A program made the position numbers and the translations under genes. The notes under the pieces were generated by a model. That model had not been told where the DNA came from. It was given only the letters and a program-made list of their open reading frames with translations, and made no database searches. Positions 17,900 to 26,882 of a stretch of 64,000 bases of DNA are shown here, piece after piece. The DNA is from Rhizobium jaguaris (GTDB taxonomy: Bacteria; Pseudomonadota; Alphaproteobacteria; Rhizobiales; Rhizobiaceae). Location of the stretch: positions 3,773,501 through 3,837,500 of the forward strand of contig NZ_CP032694.1 of the NCBI RefSeq assembly GCF_003627755.1, given 5' to 3'. Positions within the stretch are counted from its first letter, which is position 1, and every line of letters starts with the position of its first letter.

Positions 17900-18062
17900 G
17901 TTTCGCGGCGGGAATTTCCGAGCGCCTCGCAAGACGGCCGGATCAAGTCTGCCGAAGGGATCGCTCGCAGCGTGCTTTGTGCCCATGCTTTATGATTGTC
18001 ATAACGATCACGCAGCAGCTAATAGTTATGTCATACCGGTCTAATTGAGATTGAGTTTCTCA

Positions 18063-19214
18063 ATGAGTGACAGAACTCCAGATGAATCCGACATCGAAAG
18101 CCGCCCGCCGGAGCGCTCGGCGCCGGCTGATGCGTCCGGCCCGGTCCTCACCTACAAGAAAATGACCGCAAGCGTCATTTCATGGATCGATCGGATCGAC
18201 CCAGGCGTTCACCGTCGCATCAAAGGGCTCCGGCTTGTCACGGCCTACGGCATCGCAGCTCTGCTCGGCACGCTTCACGATCTGACGCATCTCACCGGTG
18301 CCGCTTCCGTAAGTGTACTCGCCGGCGGCATCGCGCTTTGGGCGAGTGTTTCGGAAGCGCGGACGTCGCGTTTCGAATCGAGCCGGGATATCGCACTTCT
18401 TACCGCATCTGCGACAGCCGGTGCACTTGTTATGGCCGTAAGTGCGCCTGCTCTCAACGGAACCGGGCTTCCCGGCGTTGAACTCATATTGGCGAGTGGT
18501 GCATTCCTTGTCGGCTATCTCAAACGCTTTGGAATTCTTGGCGGCGGGATTGGGTCGCAGGTCTATATTGGCCAACTTCTTGCCTATGGCACGGGTCTCA
18601 CGGCGTCGGACCTAAGGGCCATCGTGGCGGCAGGCCTGATTGCGACCGTCGCGGCAATGGTTCCTCGTCTGCTGAGCGGGCCTGCCGAGCGACCGGTTCT
18701 TCCGCCCACCATGGCGATGCCGAAAAGCGCCGAGCGCGGCTGGTGCTCGCCAGAATTGATAACCGGGTTGCAGGCGGCCGTTGCCGCCATCGCCATCGTC
18801 GCGTCGCGCGACAAGTTCGGCATGCAGGAATCCGCTTGGGCCATCACGGCCTGCACTTATACCGTCACAAATTCGTTCACCGGAACAATGGAGCGTACTC
18901 GCGGACGCTTGATCGGTACGATGATCGGCGTTCCCTTGGGTCTTGCCTGGCTCCCGATTGCCGCAGATGTCCAAATCCTGATCTGGATCATGGCGGCAAT
19001 CGCAATGATCATCTACGCCATGGCTCTGCCGGAGCGTTACGACATTGCATGCGCCGCTTTCGCCTTCGCGTTGGTTGTCACCTTGGCGGCCAGTGGCGAA
19101 TATTCAGCGTGGGTGCTTGCGGCGCGCATTTGGGAAACTTTCATCGGCGCCGCTTTGGGAGTTGCGTCGGCAATCCTTCTTCTGCCTTTGCGCAAAAGGT
19201 ACTTCGAAGGATAG
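18063..19214 (+). CDS. FUSC-like integral membrane protein
   Basis: A 383-aa membrane protein with two hydrophobic blocks of several helices each, separated by a short cytoplasmic linker (around PAERPVLPPTMAMPKSAERG). The second block (SAWAITACTYTVTNSFTGTMERTRGRLIGTMIG) matches the FUSC/YccS-type module associated with fusaric-acid resistance and aromatic acid efflux. The ATG at 18063 was chosen over a TTG at 18045. It stands alone, after a terminator and before a RIME-like repeat, and has no membrane-fusion partner nearby, so it may not form a tripartite pump. Substrate unknown. Confidence 0.72.
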   Translation: MSDRTPDESDIESRPPERSAPADASGPVLTYKKMTASVISWIDRIDPGVHRRIKGLRLVTAYGIAALLGTLHDLTHLTGAASVSVLAGGIALWASVSEARTSRFESSRDIALLTASATAGALVMAVSAPALNGTGLPGVELILASGAFLVGYLKRFGILGGGIGSQVYIGQLLAYGTGLTASDLRAIVAAGLIATVAAMVPRLLSGPAERPVLPPTMAMPKSAERGWCSPELITGLQAAVAAIAIVASRDKFGMQESAWAITACTYTVTNSFTGTMERTRGRLIGTMIGVPLGLAWLPIAADVQILIWIMAAIAMIIYAMALPERYDIACAAFAFALVVTLAASGEYSAWVLAARIWETFIGAALGVASAILLLPLRKRYFEG

Positions 19215-19315
19215 AGCGTAGCCTCTCGCGGCAAGACTTGAAGCGAAGATCTAAATCAATCCGCATGGCCCCTCCCGGCCCTGCCGACCATGTGCAGAAA
19301 AACATCGGACCAGCT

Positions 19316-19416
19316 AGAGCAATTTTAGGAAAAGTGCGCAGCGGTTTTCCGTCCGAAAATTGCGAAAAAACAAAGGGATAGAGCGGTTCTCAGATTCCGT
19401 GAAACCGAACCGCCCT
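19316..19416. repeat. RIME-like rhizobial repeat, copy 1
   Basis: About 100 bp containing the stretch AGGAAAAGTGCGCAGCGG, TTTTCCGTCCG and AAAACAAAGGGATAGAGCGG, then a hairpin between GAGCGGTTC and GAACCGCCC. A second, diverged copy is at 23541-23642. I recall this type of element as abundant in Rhizobium intergenic regions. Here it separates the FUSC-like gene from the convergent MarR gene and its hairpin may end both transcripts. Confidence 0.75.
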
Positions 19417-19448
19417 AGGTGAACGGTGACGGTGAGCGCCCTTAGCGA

Positions 19449-19925
19449 TCAGTCGCGCTTTTCAGCATCTAGTTCTCCATCAAGTCGTTCCCGCAGCGCC
19501 GCCATGACGCGATGTGCGGTCTGGATGTCTTCAAGCGAGAGCCCTTCGGTCATCGCGTTGACGCGCGGGTTATAAGCTCTGATCGCGGCGTCATAGGCTA
19601 GCTGCCCTTTGTCGGTCAGCACGACGAGGTGCGCCCGCCGATGATGTGGGTTGGGCTCGAATACGACCAGCCCGTCCTCATGCAAGTCATTTACGATCCG
19701 CTGCACGTTCTGGCGGTTTGCCCCCAGATCTCGGGCCAGCCAGGCAACCGGCTGCGCCCGATCGGCATTCACGATTGCACCGAGTATCTGCCATCGCGCG
19801 CTGGTCAGCCCATAGGCCGCCACAAGCCTGTCTCCCCAGGTCAGGGTCAGGTTGTTCACCCTGAACATCGAAAGGATCAGATCGGTCAAGGCTTCGCCTG
19901 CTGGGCTTCTCGTCGTGTCGTTCAT
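19449..19925 (-). CDS. MarR-family transcriptional regulator
   Basis: A 158-aa winged-helix regulator. The DNA-binding domain spans about residues 35-100, with the recognition helix in ANRQNVQRIVNDLHEDGLV and the wing in EPNPHHRRAHLVVLTDKG; long helices at both ends form the dimer interface. MarR proteins normally repress a divergent gene and are released by small phenolic or oxidant ligands. It is divergent from the monooxygenase-like gene at 20023, and the 97-bp gap between them holds a perfect palindrome likely to be its operator. Confidence 0.92.
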   Translation of the reverse strand: MNDTTRSPAGEALTDLILSMFRVNNLTLTWGDRLVAAYGLTSARWQILGAIVNADRAQPVAWLARDLGANRQNVQRIVNDLHEDGLVVFEPNPHHRRAHLVVLTDKGQLAYDAAIRAYNPRVNAMTEGLSLEDIQTAHRVMAALRERLDGELDAEKRD

Positions 19926-19944
19926 TTGTCACCATATATTATTA

Positions 19945-20000
19945 TTGACATCATCATGTCAAAGTATTAGGTATGCATCATACCACATTGACATCATTAT
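19945..20000. promoter_or_regulatory. probable MarR operator region
   Basis: The 18-bp perfect palindrome TTGACATCATCATGTCAA spans 19945-19962. A related half-site TTGACATCATTAT lies at 19988-20000, about four helical turns away. Both lie in the divergent gap between the MarR gene and the monooxygenase gene, so binding could silence both promoters. Confidence 0.65.
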
Positions 20001-20022
20001 ACCAATATGAACGGAGGCTCAA

Positions 20023-20391
20023 ATGACGCACATGCAACCACTCGACGAAACATTTCCGATTGGCCGCCAGCTCGCTGTCAAGGCCGCGCCGGTCGTGCTC
20101 GTCAATCTCTTCACGCTCGATCCAGCCGACGAAGCGCGCTTCCTGGAAGTCTGGAAGGACGATGCCGATTTCATGAAGCGGCAGCCCGGCTTCATCTCGA
20201 CGCAGCTTCATCGGGCCTTGGGCGATAACCCGACCTATTTGAACTATGCCATCTGGGAGTCGACCGAGACGTTTCAAGCCGCTTTCAGTCACCCGGACTT
20301 CCGCGCCGCGATCACCGCATATCCCTCATCCGCTGTCGCTAGGCCGCATCTTTTCCAAAAGGTCGGTGTCGCGGGCATCTGCACGGCCTAA
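20023..20391 (+). CDS. antibiotic biosynthesis monooxygenase (ABM) family protein
   Basis: A 122-aa dimeric ferredoxin-like protein of the ABM family. The domain covers residues 25-110, with VVLVNLFTLDPADEARFLEVW, then RQPGFISTQLHRAL, then NYAIWESTETFQAAFSHP. Members include quinol monooxygenases that need no cofactor and haem-degrading enzymes; the exact activity is not visible here. The ATG follows GGAGG. Its divergent pairing with a MarR regulator fits a ligand-induced detoxification role for a quinone or phenolic, which is inference from context. Confidence 0.85.
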   Translation: MTHMQPLDETFPIGRQLAVKAAPVVLVNLFTLDPADEARFLEVWKDDADFMKRQPGFISTQLHRALGDNPTYLNYAIWESTETFQAAFSHPDFRAAITAYPSSAVARPHLFQKVGVAGICTA

Positions 20392-20463
20392 ACGTGGAAC
20401 TCCCGGTCACCGCCAGAGCGATTTTCATCGCCCGCGACGGCGTCCGGGAGAAACTGTTTATCC

Positions 20464-20907
20464 TCAGGCCGGCTCTTTTCGCAGCCGTTCGATGGCCTGG
20501 AATTGGATGCAGTTCGGCGCCATTTCCATGACCTCGATCTGCGTGCCGTCGGGATCTTCGATCCAGCCGCCACGATTGTGGTCGATGCCCGGCTTTTCCG
20601 GGCGCGGTTTGCTCGGATAGATGCCGACTTTCGCCAGTTCGGCGAAGGTCGTGTCGATGTTTTCGACCGTCAGGCAGATGTGGAAGATGCCGATGCTGTT
20701 CGGCCCGGTTTCCGGCCTGTCGACGCCCTTGGGGAAAAGTTCGAGATATTGGTCGTCATTGATGCGCAGATAAACGATCCAAGCCTCGCCCTTGTCGTTC
20801 AGCAGCCGCGTCATCTCGCGAAAGCCGAGCTTGTTGTAGAAGGCGAGCGACGCATCCAGATCGGCAACGCGCAATGCGATGTGGCCGAGATGCTTGAAGA
20901 GATCCAT
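20464..20907 (-). CDS. VOC family protein (glyoxalase/dioxygenase superfamily)
   Basis: A 147-aa protein of the vicinal-oxygen-chelate fold with two beta-alpha-beta-beta-beta modules. Candidate metal ligands are His9 in LGHIALRV, the Glu of YLELFP, His81 in IFHICLTV and the Glu of TQIEVME. The four ligands sit as in metal-dependent lyases or dioxygenases. It starts 5 nt after the stop of the upstream paralogue at 20913-21347, with which it shares the same layout. No substrate is indicated. The tandem pair may form a heterodimer. Confidence 0.87.
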   Translation of the reverse strand: MDLFKHLGHIALRVADLDASLAFYNKLGFREMTRLLNDKGEAWIVYLRINDDQYLELFPKGVDRPETGPNSIGIFHICLTVENIDTTFAELAKVGIYPSKPRPEKPGIDHNRGGWIEDPDGTQIEVMEMAPNCIQFQAIERLRKEPA

Positions 20908-20912
20908 CGCGA

Positions 20913-21347
20913 TCAGCTCCCGGCCTTGATGCGGGCGATCGCCTGCAGTTGCAGGGCCTTCTCGCCGAGCTGCATAAGCTCGATGCGGTTGCCTTCGGGA
21001 TCGGCGATCCAGGCCTGATAGTTATGATCGACACCGAGCTTCTTTTCCGCGGTGAGCACGACGCCCTTACTGGTCAGCTCGGCAATCGCGCCATCGATAT
21101 CATCGACTTCCAGACAAAGGTGGTTGAAACCGACATTGGCAAAGGGCGGTGCGCTGTCGCCGACCGCGTCCGGAAACAGCTCGATATATTGCGTGTCGGT
21201 GATGCGCAGATAGACGATCCAGAGACGGTTGTCGCGCTCCAGACGAAACATCTCATCAAAACCAAGCTTGTTCACGTAGAAGTCGAGCGAACGCTCGATA
21301 TCCTTGACGCTGACGGCGACGTGGCCAATCGATTTCACATTCCTCAC
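20913..21347 (-). CDS. VOC family protein, tandem paralogue
   Basis: A 144-aa VOC protein, clearly related to the gene that follows it (shared WIVYLRI and related blocks). Candidate metal ligands are in IGHVAVSV, YIELFP, FNHLCLEV and NRIELMQ. The start is GTG at 21347, preceded by AGGAGGT with 7-nt spacing, giving MRNVKSIGHV; a longer frame to 21428 has no ribosome site. It heads a two-gene unit that is divergent from the IclR regulator at 21680, which probably controls it. Possible roles are ring-cleavage or isomerisation in sugar or aromatic breakdown. Confidence 0.85.
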   Translation of the reverse strand: MRNVKSIGHVAVSVKDIERSLDFYVNKLGFDEMFRLERDNRLWIVYLRITDTQYIELFPDAVGDSAPPFANVGFNHLCLEVDDIDGAIAELTSKGVVLTAEKKLGVDHNYQAWIADPEGNRIELMQLGEKALQLQAIARIKAGS

Positions 21348-21572
21348 GTGCAGTACCTCCTCTTTGAACTGTTTCCTCAGCCAAAGCCATCGCGGCCCCG
21401 GCAATCTCCTCTCAGCCATCGGACACATCCGCTCCCACGGATGTCGCCGGCTTCGACATCAGGACCGTCATCGCAAAATGTTGCGGAGGATATGATGCCA
21501 GATGTTTTTATTTGAACTATGATGCGTTCATGTGTGAATTTAGGAGTAATTTTCTGCTAAAGTCAATCGCAG

Positions 21573-21593
21573 TGATGGTGCACTGATGGTGCA
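21573..21593. promoter_or_regulatory. tandem operator-like repeat before iclR gene
   Basis: TGATGGTGCA occurs twice with an 11-bp period (21573-21582 and 21584-21593), one DNA turn apart, in the divergent gap between the VOC pair and the IclR gene. An IclR-type protein bound as a tetramer to one face of DNA would fit this spacing. The rest of the 332-bp gap shows no gene. Confidence 0.5.
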
Positions 21594-21679
21594 TTGCGTG
21601 GAAGCAGCGCTTTGCGTAAGGAATGCAGGGGAAAAGGGTGGAGGATGCGCGCCCATGGCATCCATCTCAAGGATTTGGC

Positions 21680-22585
21680 ATGGCTGAGATCAGTGAAGAA
21701 GCATCGCAGAAATATCGCATTCCGGTCATCGAGCGGATGGTGGATGTCTTTGCACTGCTCGAGCGGACACCGGAAGGTGCGACGATCCGCGAGGTCGTCA
21801 AAGCCGTGAAGCTGTCGCGGACCACCGTCTACCGCATGCTGAATACGCTAAGCGCGCATGATTTCGTCCACCGCTCGCCCGCCGGCACCTACACGCTCGG
21901 TCGGCGGCTGCTGACGCTTGCAGCCCATGTGGCGCCAAATGTCGCGAGTTACGATCTCTTAGCGATCGCCCAGCCGCATCTGAACCAGATGTCTGATGTC
22001 ACGGGTGAAGGCGGCAAGCTTACCGTGCTGTCGGGCGACGAAATCCTCGTCGTTGCTGCCAGCCAGGGCCGCGGCCAATATGCGCTGACGGCGTCGGCCG
22101 GTCAGCGCTTGCCGATCCATGCGGGCGCTGCGGGCAAGATCCTGCTGGCATTCTCCCCGCAGGAGGATATCGACCGGCGCCTTTCCAAGCTCGATGCCCT
22201 GACCAGCCAGACGATCTCGGACCCGGCACGCATGCTGGAAGAACTCGCCCTCATCCGGGAACGCGACTGGGCGCGCGATACGGGCGAACAGATGGTCGGT
22301 GTTCATGCCTTTGCCGCCCCCGTCCGCGATGCTTCGAATGCGGTGATCGCGGCCGTCAGCATCCCGTTCGTCGCCGGTGTCGATGAGCGTCGCGTCGAGG
22401 AAATTCACCGTACGGTGATCGCAACGGCACGGACGATTTCGAAGGATGTCGCCGAAGCGTCGAAGGATGAGCTTGCGGCTGATATTCCAATGACCGCGGA
22501 ACCATCGGCGAACAAGCATTCATCCGCCGCAAAACGCTCCAATGCCGCAGCCACTAAAGGCCGCGTTAGCCATATCAAAGCGTAA
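21680..22585 (+). CDS. IclR-family transcriptional regulator
   Basis: A 301-aa regulator. The N-terminal winged helix (about residues 15-75) contains ATIREVVKAVKLSRTTVYRMLNTLS, followed by the GAF-like IclR effector domain (about 90-260) with GQRLPIHAGAAGKILLAF and the closing VSIPF. The C-terminal 40 residues are Ala/Ser/Lys-rich and not conserved. The ATG at 21680 has AAGGA upstream. Its divergent position next to the VOC pair and the direct repeat in the gap indicate that it controls them. The effector is unknown. Confidence 0.92.
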   Translation: MAEISEEASQKYRIPVIERMVDVFALLERTPEGATIREVVKAVKLSRTTVYRMLNTLSAHDFVHRSPAGTYTLGRRLLTLAAHVAPNVASYDLLAIAQPHLNQMSDVTGEGGKLTVLSGDEILVVAASQGRGQYALTASAGQRLPIHAGAAGKILLAFSPQEDIDRRLSKLDALTSQTISDPARMLEELALIRERDWARDTGEQMVGVHAFAAPVRDASNAVIAAVSIPFVAGVDERRVEEIHRTVIATARTISKDVAEASKDELAADIPMTAEPSANKHSSAAKRSNAAATKGRVSHIKA

Positions 22586-22744
22586 CTGCTCTTATCCCCT
22601 TGTTTTTCTTAACCTTAGTGTAAGTTCCGCCCTCCAACGTGTCTTGCGTTGAGCCACCGGCTGAACTAGCGTCCTGTCGCTGCCTTAAAATGGCGGAACT
22701 ATTAGAATATTTCAAAAGATTGCACTGCGTGTTGGCGTACGTCC

Positions 22745-23542
22745 ATGACCGGACTATTTCATCGGCTTATCGGCAGGAGAACGGCGAAGTTCATGGAACA
22801 ACACCGGCGGCAACGCATCGATCTGACCGCAGAGGGCTACACAGCCATCTATGCGATAGGCGATATCCATGGCTGCTACGACTCGTTGATCGAAGCGGAG
22901 AGGCGCATCGTCGAGGATGCCGCCACGATTCCTGGCCGGAAGCTGCTGATGCTTCTTGGCGACTATGTCGATCGTGGTCCGCGATCAAATGACGTGCTGC
23001 AGCACCTGTGCGAGCCGTCGCCTGCGGGCTTTGACCGCTACATCCTCTGCGGCAACCACGACGACGTCTTCCTGAAGTTTCTGGACGATCCGCGCGCCAA
23101 CAGCCATTGGCTTGAATTCGGCGCCGTTCAAACGCTCGCCTCCTATGGCGTCGACGCGGAATATCTGCTGCTGGAAGAAGGCCGGAGCATAGAAGAATTC
23201 GGCGAAACCGTTCGGCAGGCTGTCCCGCGGGCGCATGTCGAATTGCTGCGCTCTCTGCCTATCGCCATCATCATCGGCCCCATTCTCTTCGTCCATGCCG
23301 GCATCCGGCCTGGCATACCGCTTGCTGAACAAACCGACCAAGACCTGATCTGGATCCGCGACCCCTTCCTCTCCGAAGGGCCGCAATTACCGCTGCTGGT
23401 GGTCCATGGTCACACGCCGGGCTTGCAACCCGACTTTGGTAACAACCGTATCGGCATCGACACCGCCGCCGCCATGGGTGGAAGCCTGACTGTCCTCAAG
23501 ATCGCCGACGGTCGGTGCACGATCCTAACGCAGGTCTCCTGA
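22745..23542 (+). CDS. metallophosphoesterase, PrpA/ApaH-like serine/threonine phosphatase
   Basis: A 265-aa calcineurin-like phosphatase. All the metal-site motifs are present: GDIHGCYD (39-46), GDYVDRG (72-78), GNHDD (103-107), and the two histidines in FVHAGIRPG and VVHGHTPG. These bind two metal ions and cleave phosphoesters; relatives act on phosphoproteins or on diadenosine tetraphosphate. There is no signal peptide, so it is cytoplasmic. It is a single gene. Its stop codon abuts a RIME-like repeat that may serve as the 3' end of the transcript. Confidence 0.9.
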   Translation: MTGLFHRLIGRRTAKFMEQHRRQRIDLTAEGYTAIYAIGDIHGCYDSLIEAERRIVEDAATIPGRKLLMLLGDYVDRGPRSNDVLQHLCEPSPAGFDRYILCGNHDDVFLKFLDDPRANSHWLEFGAVQTLASYGVDAEYLLLEEGRSIEEFGETVRQAVPRAHVELLRSLPIAIIIGPILFVHAGIRPGIPLAEQTDQDLIWIRDPFLSEGPQLPLLVVHGHTPGLQPDFGNNRIGIDTAAAMGGSLTVLKIADGRCTILTQVS

Positions 23543-23642
23543 GCAGTTCCAGGACAAGTGCGAAGCGGTTTCCGTCCGGAATGGCGTAAAAACAAACATT
23601 AAAGCGGTTCAGGCGACTCCGCTTAAACCTGAGCCGCTTTAA
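23541..23642. repeat. RIME-like rhizobial repeat, copy 2
   Basis: A diverged copy of the 19316 repeat: GAGCAGTTCCAGGACAAGTG, CGAAGCGGTTTCCGTCCGG and GTAAAAACAAAC, ending in a hairpin between AAAGCGGTTCAGG and CCTGAGCCGCTTT. The first base pairs overlap the stop codon of the phosphatase gene, so it inserted exactly at the gene end or the gene end evolved from it. Confidence 0.75.
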
Positions 23643-23663
23643 GCAAACAGCCCAGCAAAATTA

Positions 23664-23700
23664 AAGGGGTCCCGGCATTTGCGGAGACCCCTTCTCGCTT
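23664..23700. terminator. bidirectional terminator between phosphatase and RND genes
   Basis: The stem AAGGGGTC/GACCCCTT encloses a 14-nt loop between two convergent genes, with AATTAA on one side and CTCGCTTT on the other. It may serve transcripts from both sides. Confidence 0.7.
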
Positions 23701-23712
23701 TGCCCGCGCTTG

Positions 23713-26700
23713 TTATTCCGCTGCCATAGCCGGCGGTAGATGATCCACGGCGTCGTTGCTCTCCTCTTGCTCGGCCGGCGTTTGCCCCTTCTGTTTCGGC
23801 TCGCGGCCGAAGAAGAGCGCGTAGCCTGCCGGCAGCACGAAGATGGTCAGTACGGTGGCGACCAGGATGCCGCCCATCATGGCGTAGGCCAGCGGCCCCC
23901 AGAAGACGCCCCGCGAGATCGGGATCAATGCCAGCACCGCCGTCAGCGCCGTCAGCATGATCGGCCGGAAGCGCCGGACGGCCGAGCCGATGATCGCCTC
24001 CTTCCGGTCCATGCCCGCCGCAATATCCTGGTCGATCTGGTCGACGAGGATGATCGAATTGCGGATGATGATCCCGAGAAGCGCGATGACGCCGAGGATC
24101 GCCACGAAGCCGAAGGGTGCGCCACTGATCAGCAGGGCACCGGCCGCACCGATGATGCCGAGCGGACCGGTGGCAAGCACCAGCATCGCCTTGCCGAAGT
24201 GCTGGAGCTGCGCCATCAGCAGCACGACGATGATGACAAGCATGATTGGCGCCTTGGCGGCGATCGAGGCCTGGCTTTCAGCGCTGTCTTCGGCACCGCC
24301 CTGGATCTCGATCTTGTAACCTGCCGGCAGGCTGTTCCTGAGATCGGCCATGTCGTTGTAGAGCTTGGCCACGACGTCATTCGACTGCACGCCGTCGGGA
24401 AGGGTCGCCCTGACGGAAATCGTCGGCAGACGGTCACGGCGCCACTCGATGCTCTGCTCCATGATGGGCTCCACCTTGGCGACCTGCGACAGCGGCACGA
24501 AACCGCCGGAGTCGGTCGGGATGTAGATGGAGTTGACCGACGTCAGCAGGTGGCGGCTGGCGTCCGGCTCCCGTGCGACGATGCCCACGGTCTCCTCGCC
24601 CTCACGATAGTTGTCGAGGGTGACGCCGGACATCGAGGCCTGCAGCATCTGGCGGATACGCTGCGAGGTGACGCCGAGTGCGCGGGCACGGTCCTGATCG
24701 ATCACCAGCTTCATGGCCGGCACCGGCTCCAGCCAGTCGTCATGGATGGCGCCAAGCAGCGGGTTCTGTGCGAAGCGCGCCTTGACCTCGTCGGCGATGT
24801 GGCGAACCTCCTGCCGATCCGGGCCCATGACGCGCAGTTGCACCGGCCAGCCGGTCGGCGGACCCAGGAACAGGCGGTCGACCTTGGCGCGGACCGAGGG
24901 GAAGTCGGCGGCAAGCATGCTGCGCAGCTTGACGATCAGACGCTCGCGGGCCGGTTCGTCCTTGGCCATAACCAGCATCTGGGCATAGTTCGGATTGGTG
25001 AGCTGCTGGTCGAGCGGCAGGAAGAAGCGCGGGGCGCCTTGGCCGACAAAGGTCGCGATGAACCGCTTGTCGGGATCATCGGCCATGCGGGCCTGCAACC
25101 TCTGCGCTTGGCGCTCGACTTCCTTGATGCTGGTGCCTTCCGGCAGCCAGAGATCGACCAGAATTTCAGGACGTGAAGACTGCGGGAAGAAATTCTGCGG
25201 AATGAACTGGAACGACCACAGGCTGCCGACGAAGGCGGCCAATGTCAAAAGCAACACGATGACGCGATGACGCACGGCCCAGCTCACCGACGACCGCAGA
25301 CGACGGTAGAAACGTGTGTCGAAGACATCGTGGTGCTGGCCGGCGTGATGGCGCTGCTTCAGGATCATATAGCCGAGCCATGGCGTGAAATAGACCGCCA
25401 CGAACCAGGAAATCACCAGCGCGATGCCGACGACATAGAACAGCGTGCGGACATATTCACCGGCAGTCGATGCGGCAAAACCGACCGGAATGAAGCCGGC
25501 CGTGGTGATCAGGGTACCCGTCAGCATCGGGAAAGCGGTCGAGGAATAGGCAAAGCTCGCGGCATCGAGCTTGACCAGCCCCTCCTCCAGCTTGCGTTCC
25601 ATCAGCTCGACCACGATCATCGCATCGTCGACAAGGAGGCCGAGCGCGATGATGAGGGCGCCGAGCGAGATACGCTGCAGGTCGATGCCGAGCTCGTACA
25701 TCATGGCGAAAGTCGCCGCCAACACCAGCGGAATGGCGATGGCGATCACCAGGCCGGAACGCCAGCCGATCGACAGGAAGGAGACAATCAGCACGATCAC
25801 CAGCGCTTCGCCGAGCGCATGCATGAACTCGCTGATTGCATCGGTCACCACTTCCGGCTGGTTGGAGATCTGATCGACCTGTACGCCGACCGGCAGCGAG
25901 GCCTCGAAACGCTTGTAGGTTTCTTCCACCGCGTTGCCGACGTCGGTCACCTTATTGCCATTGGCCATGACGACGCCGAGCTGGACACTCTCGTGGCCGT
26001 TATAGAGGAACTTGGCCGTGTAAGGATCCTGCAGCCCGGCGTTCACCGTTGCGATGTCGCCGAGACGCGTAACCTGGCCGCCGGCGGTCAATCGGAGATT
26101 CTTGATATCCTCGATCTTGTTGACGTCACCTTCGACCGAGATGCGCACGGAGCGTGTGCTCGTGTCGACAGAGCCGGCCGGATCGACCTTGTTCTGGCCG
26201 ACGATCGCATTCTGCAGTGCACTCAGCGTCAGACCGCGCTCGGCCAGCACCTTGGAGGAGACATCGATATAGATCTGCTCGGGCTGATCGCCGATGATCA
26301 CAGCCTTCTCGACGCCGGGAGTCGCAAGCAGCATATCGCGGGCCTGGATGGCGAATTTCTTCAGCTCGGGATAGCTGTAGCCATCGCCGCTGATCGAATG
26401 CAGGGTGATGAAAGTATCGCCGAACTCATCGTTGAAATAGGGGCCTTGCAGGCCCTCCGGCAGTGTATTGGCAATATCGCCGACCTTCTTGCGCACCTGA
26501 TAGAAGGCGTCCTTCACCTGTTCGGTGTTGGTGTCGCCCTTGATCTGGACGGTGGTGATGGCAAAGCCGGCACGGGTATAGGATTTGACCCAATCGAGAT
26601 GCGGCGTCTCCTGCAGCTTGCGCTCGATCTTGTTGACCACCTGGTCTTCCATGTCCTGCAGCGAAGCGCCGGGCCAGATGGTCTCCACCACCATGACGCG

Positions 26701-26862
26701 GAAGGTGAAATCTGGATCCTCCTTCTGGCCCATATGCGTGAGCCCGAGCGCGCCGGCGATGATAATCAGCGCAAACAGGAAGCGCGCGATGCTGGGATGG
26801 GCTATCGCCCATCTCGACAGGTTGAAGCGCTTCTTTTCTTCGGAGGTGCTGTTCATAGTCAT
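23713..26862 (-). CDS. RND efflux transporter, permease subunit
   Basis: A 1049-aa inner-membrane proton-drug antiporter of the AcrB/HAE1 superfamily. It has 12 predicted helices: one at the N-terminus (SIARFLFALIIIAGALGL), a large periplasmic loop, five helices, then the same plan repeated. The proton-relay aspartates are in GLLVDDAMIVVELMERK, in the fourth helix. The second half opens with VIVLLLTLAAFVGSLWSFQF. It exports hydrophobic compounds with the adaptor encoded just upstream; no outer-membrane channel gene is nearby, so a shared TolC is likely. It is the last gene of a TetR-adaptor-permease operon. Confidence 0.94.
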   Translation of the reverse strand: MTMNSTSEEKKRFNLSRWAIAHPSIARFLFALIIIAGALGLTHMGQKEDPDFTFRVMVVETIWPGASLQDMEDQVVNKIERKLQETPHLDWVKSYTRAGFAITTVQIKGDTNTEQVKDAFYQVRKKVGDIANTLPEGLQGPYFNDEFGDTFITLHSISGDGYSYPELKKFAIQARDMLLATPGVEKAVIIGDQPEQIYIDVSSKVLAERGLTLSALQNAIVGQNKVDPAGSVDTSTRSVRISVEGDVNKIEDIKNLRLTAGGQVTRLGDIATVNAGLQDPYTAKFLYNGHESVQLGVVMANGNKVTDVGNAVEETYKRFEASLPVGVQVDQISNQPEVVTDAISEFMHALGEALVIVLIVSFLSIGWRSGLVIAIAIPLVLAATFAMMYELGIDLQRISLGALIIALGLLVDDAMIVVELMERKLEEGLVKLDAASFAYSSTAFPMLTGTLITTAGFIPVGFAASTAGEYVRTLFYVVGIALVISWFVAVYFTPWLGYMILKQRHHAGQHHDVFDTRFYRRLRSSVSWAVRHRVIVLLLTLAAFVGSLWSFQFIPQNFFPQSSRPEILVDLWLPEGTSIKEVERQAQRLQARMADDPDKRFIATFVGQGAPRFFLPLDQQLTNPNYAQMLVMAKDEPARERLIVKLRSMLAADFPSVRAKVDRLFLGPPTGWPVQLRVMGPDRQEVRHIADEVKARFAQNPLLGAIHDDWLEPVPAMKLVIDQDRARALGVTSQRIRQMLQASMSGVTLDNYREGEETVGIVAREPDASRHLLTSVNSIYIPTDSGGFVPLSQVAKVEPIMEQSIEWRRDRLPTISVRATLPDGVQSNDVVAKLYNDMADLRNSLPAGYKIEIQGGAEDSAESQASIAAKAPIMLVIIVVLLMAQLQHFGKAMLVLATGPLGIIGAAGALLISGAPFGFVAILGVIALLGIIIRNSIILVDQIDQDIAAGMDRKEAIIGSAVRRFRPIMLTALTAVLALIPISRGVFWGPLAYAMMGGILVATVLTIFVLPAGYALFFGREPKQKGQTPAEQEESNDAVDHLPPAMAAE

Positions 26863-26882
26863 TGTCCCGCCCCTCGATCGAT

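Noticed and set aside
20391..20464. Terminator between the ABM gene and the VOC gene
   Set aside because: CTCCCGG and CCGGGAG pair but enclose a loop of about 40 nt without a T-run, so support is weak.
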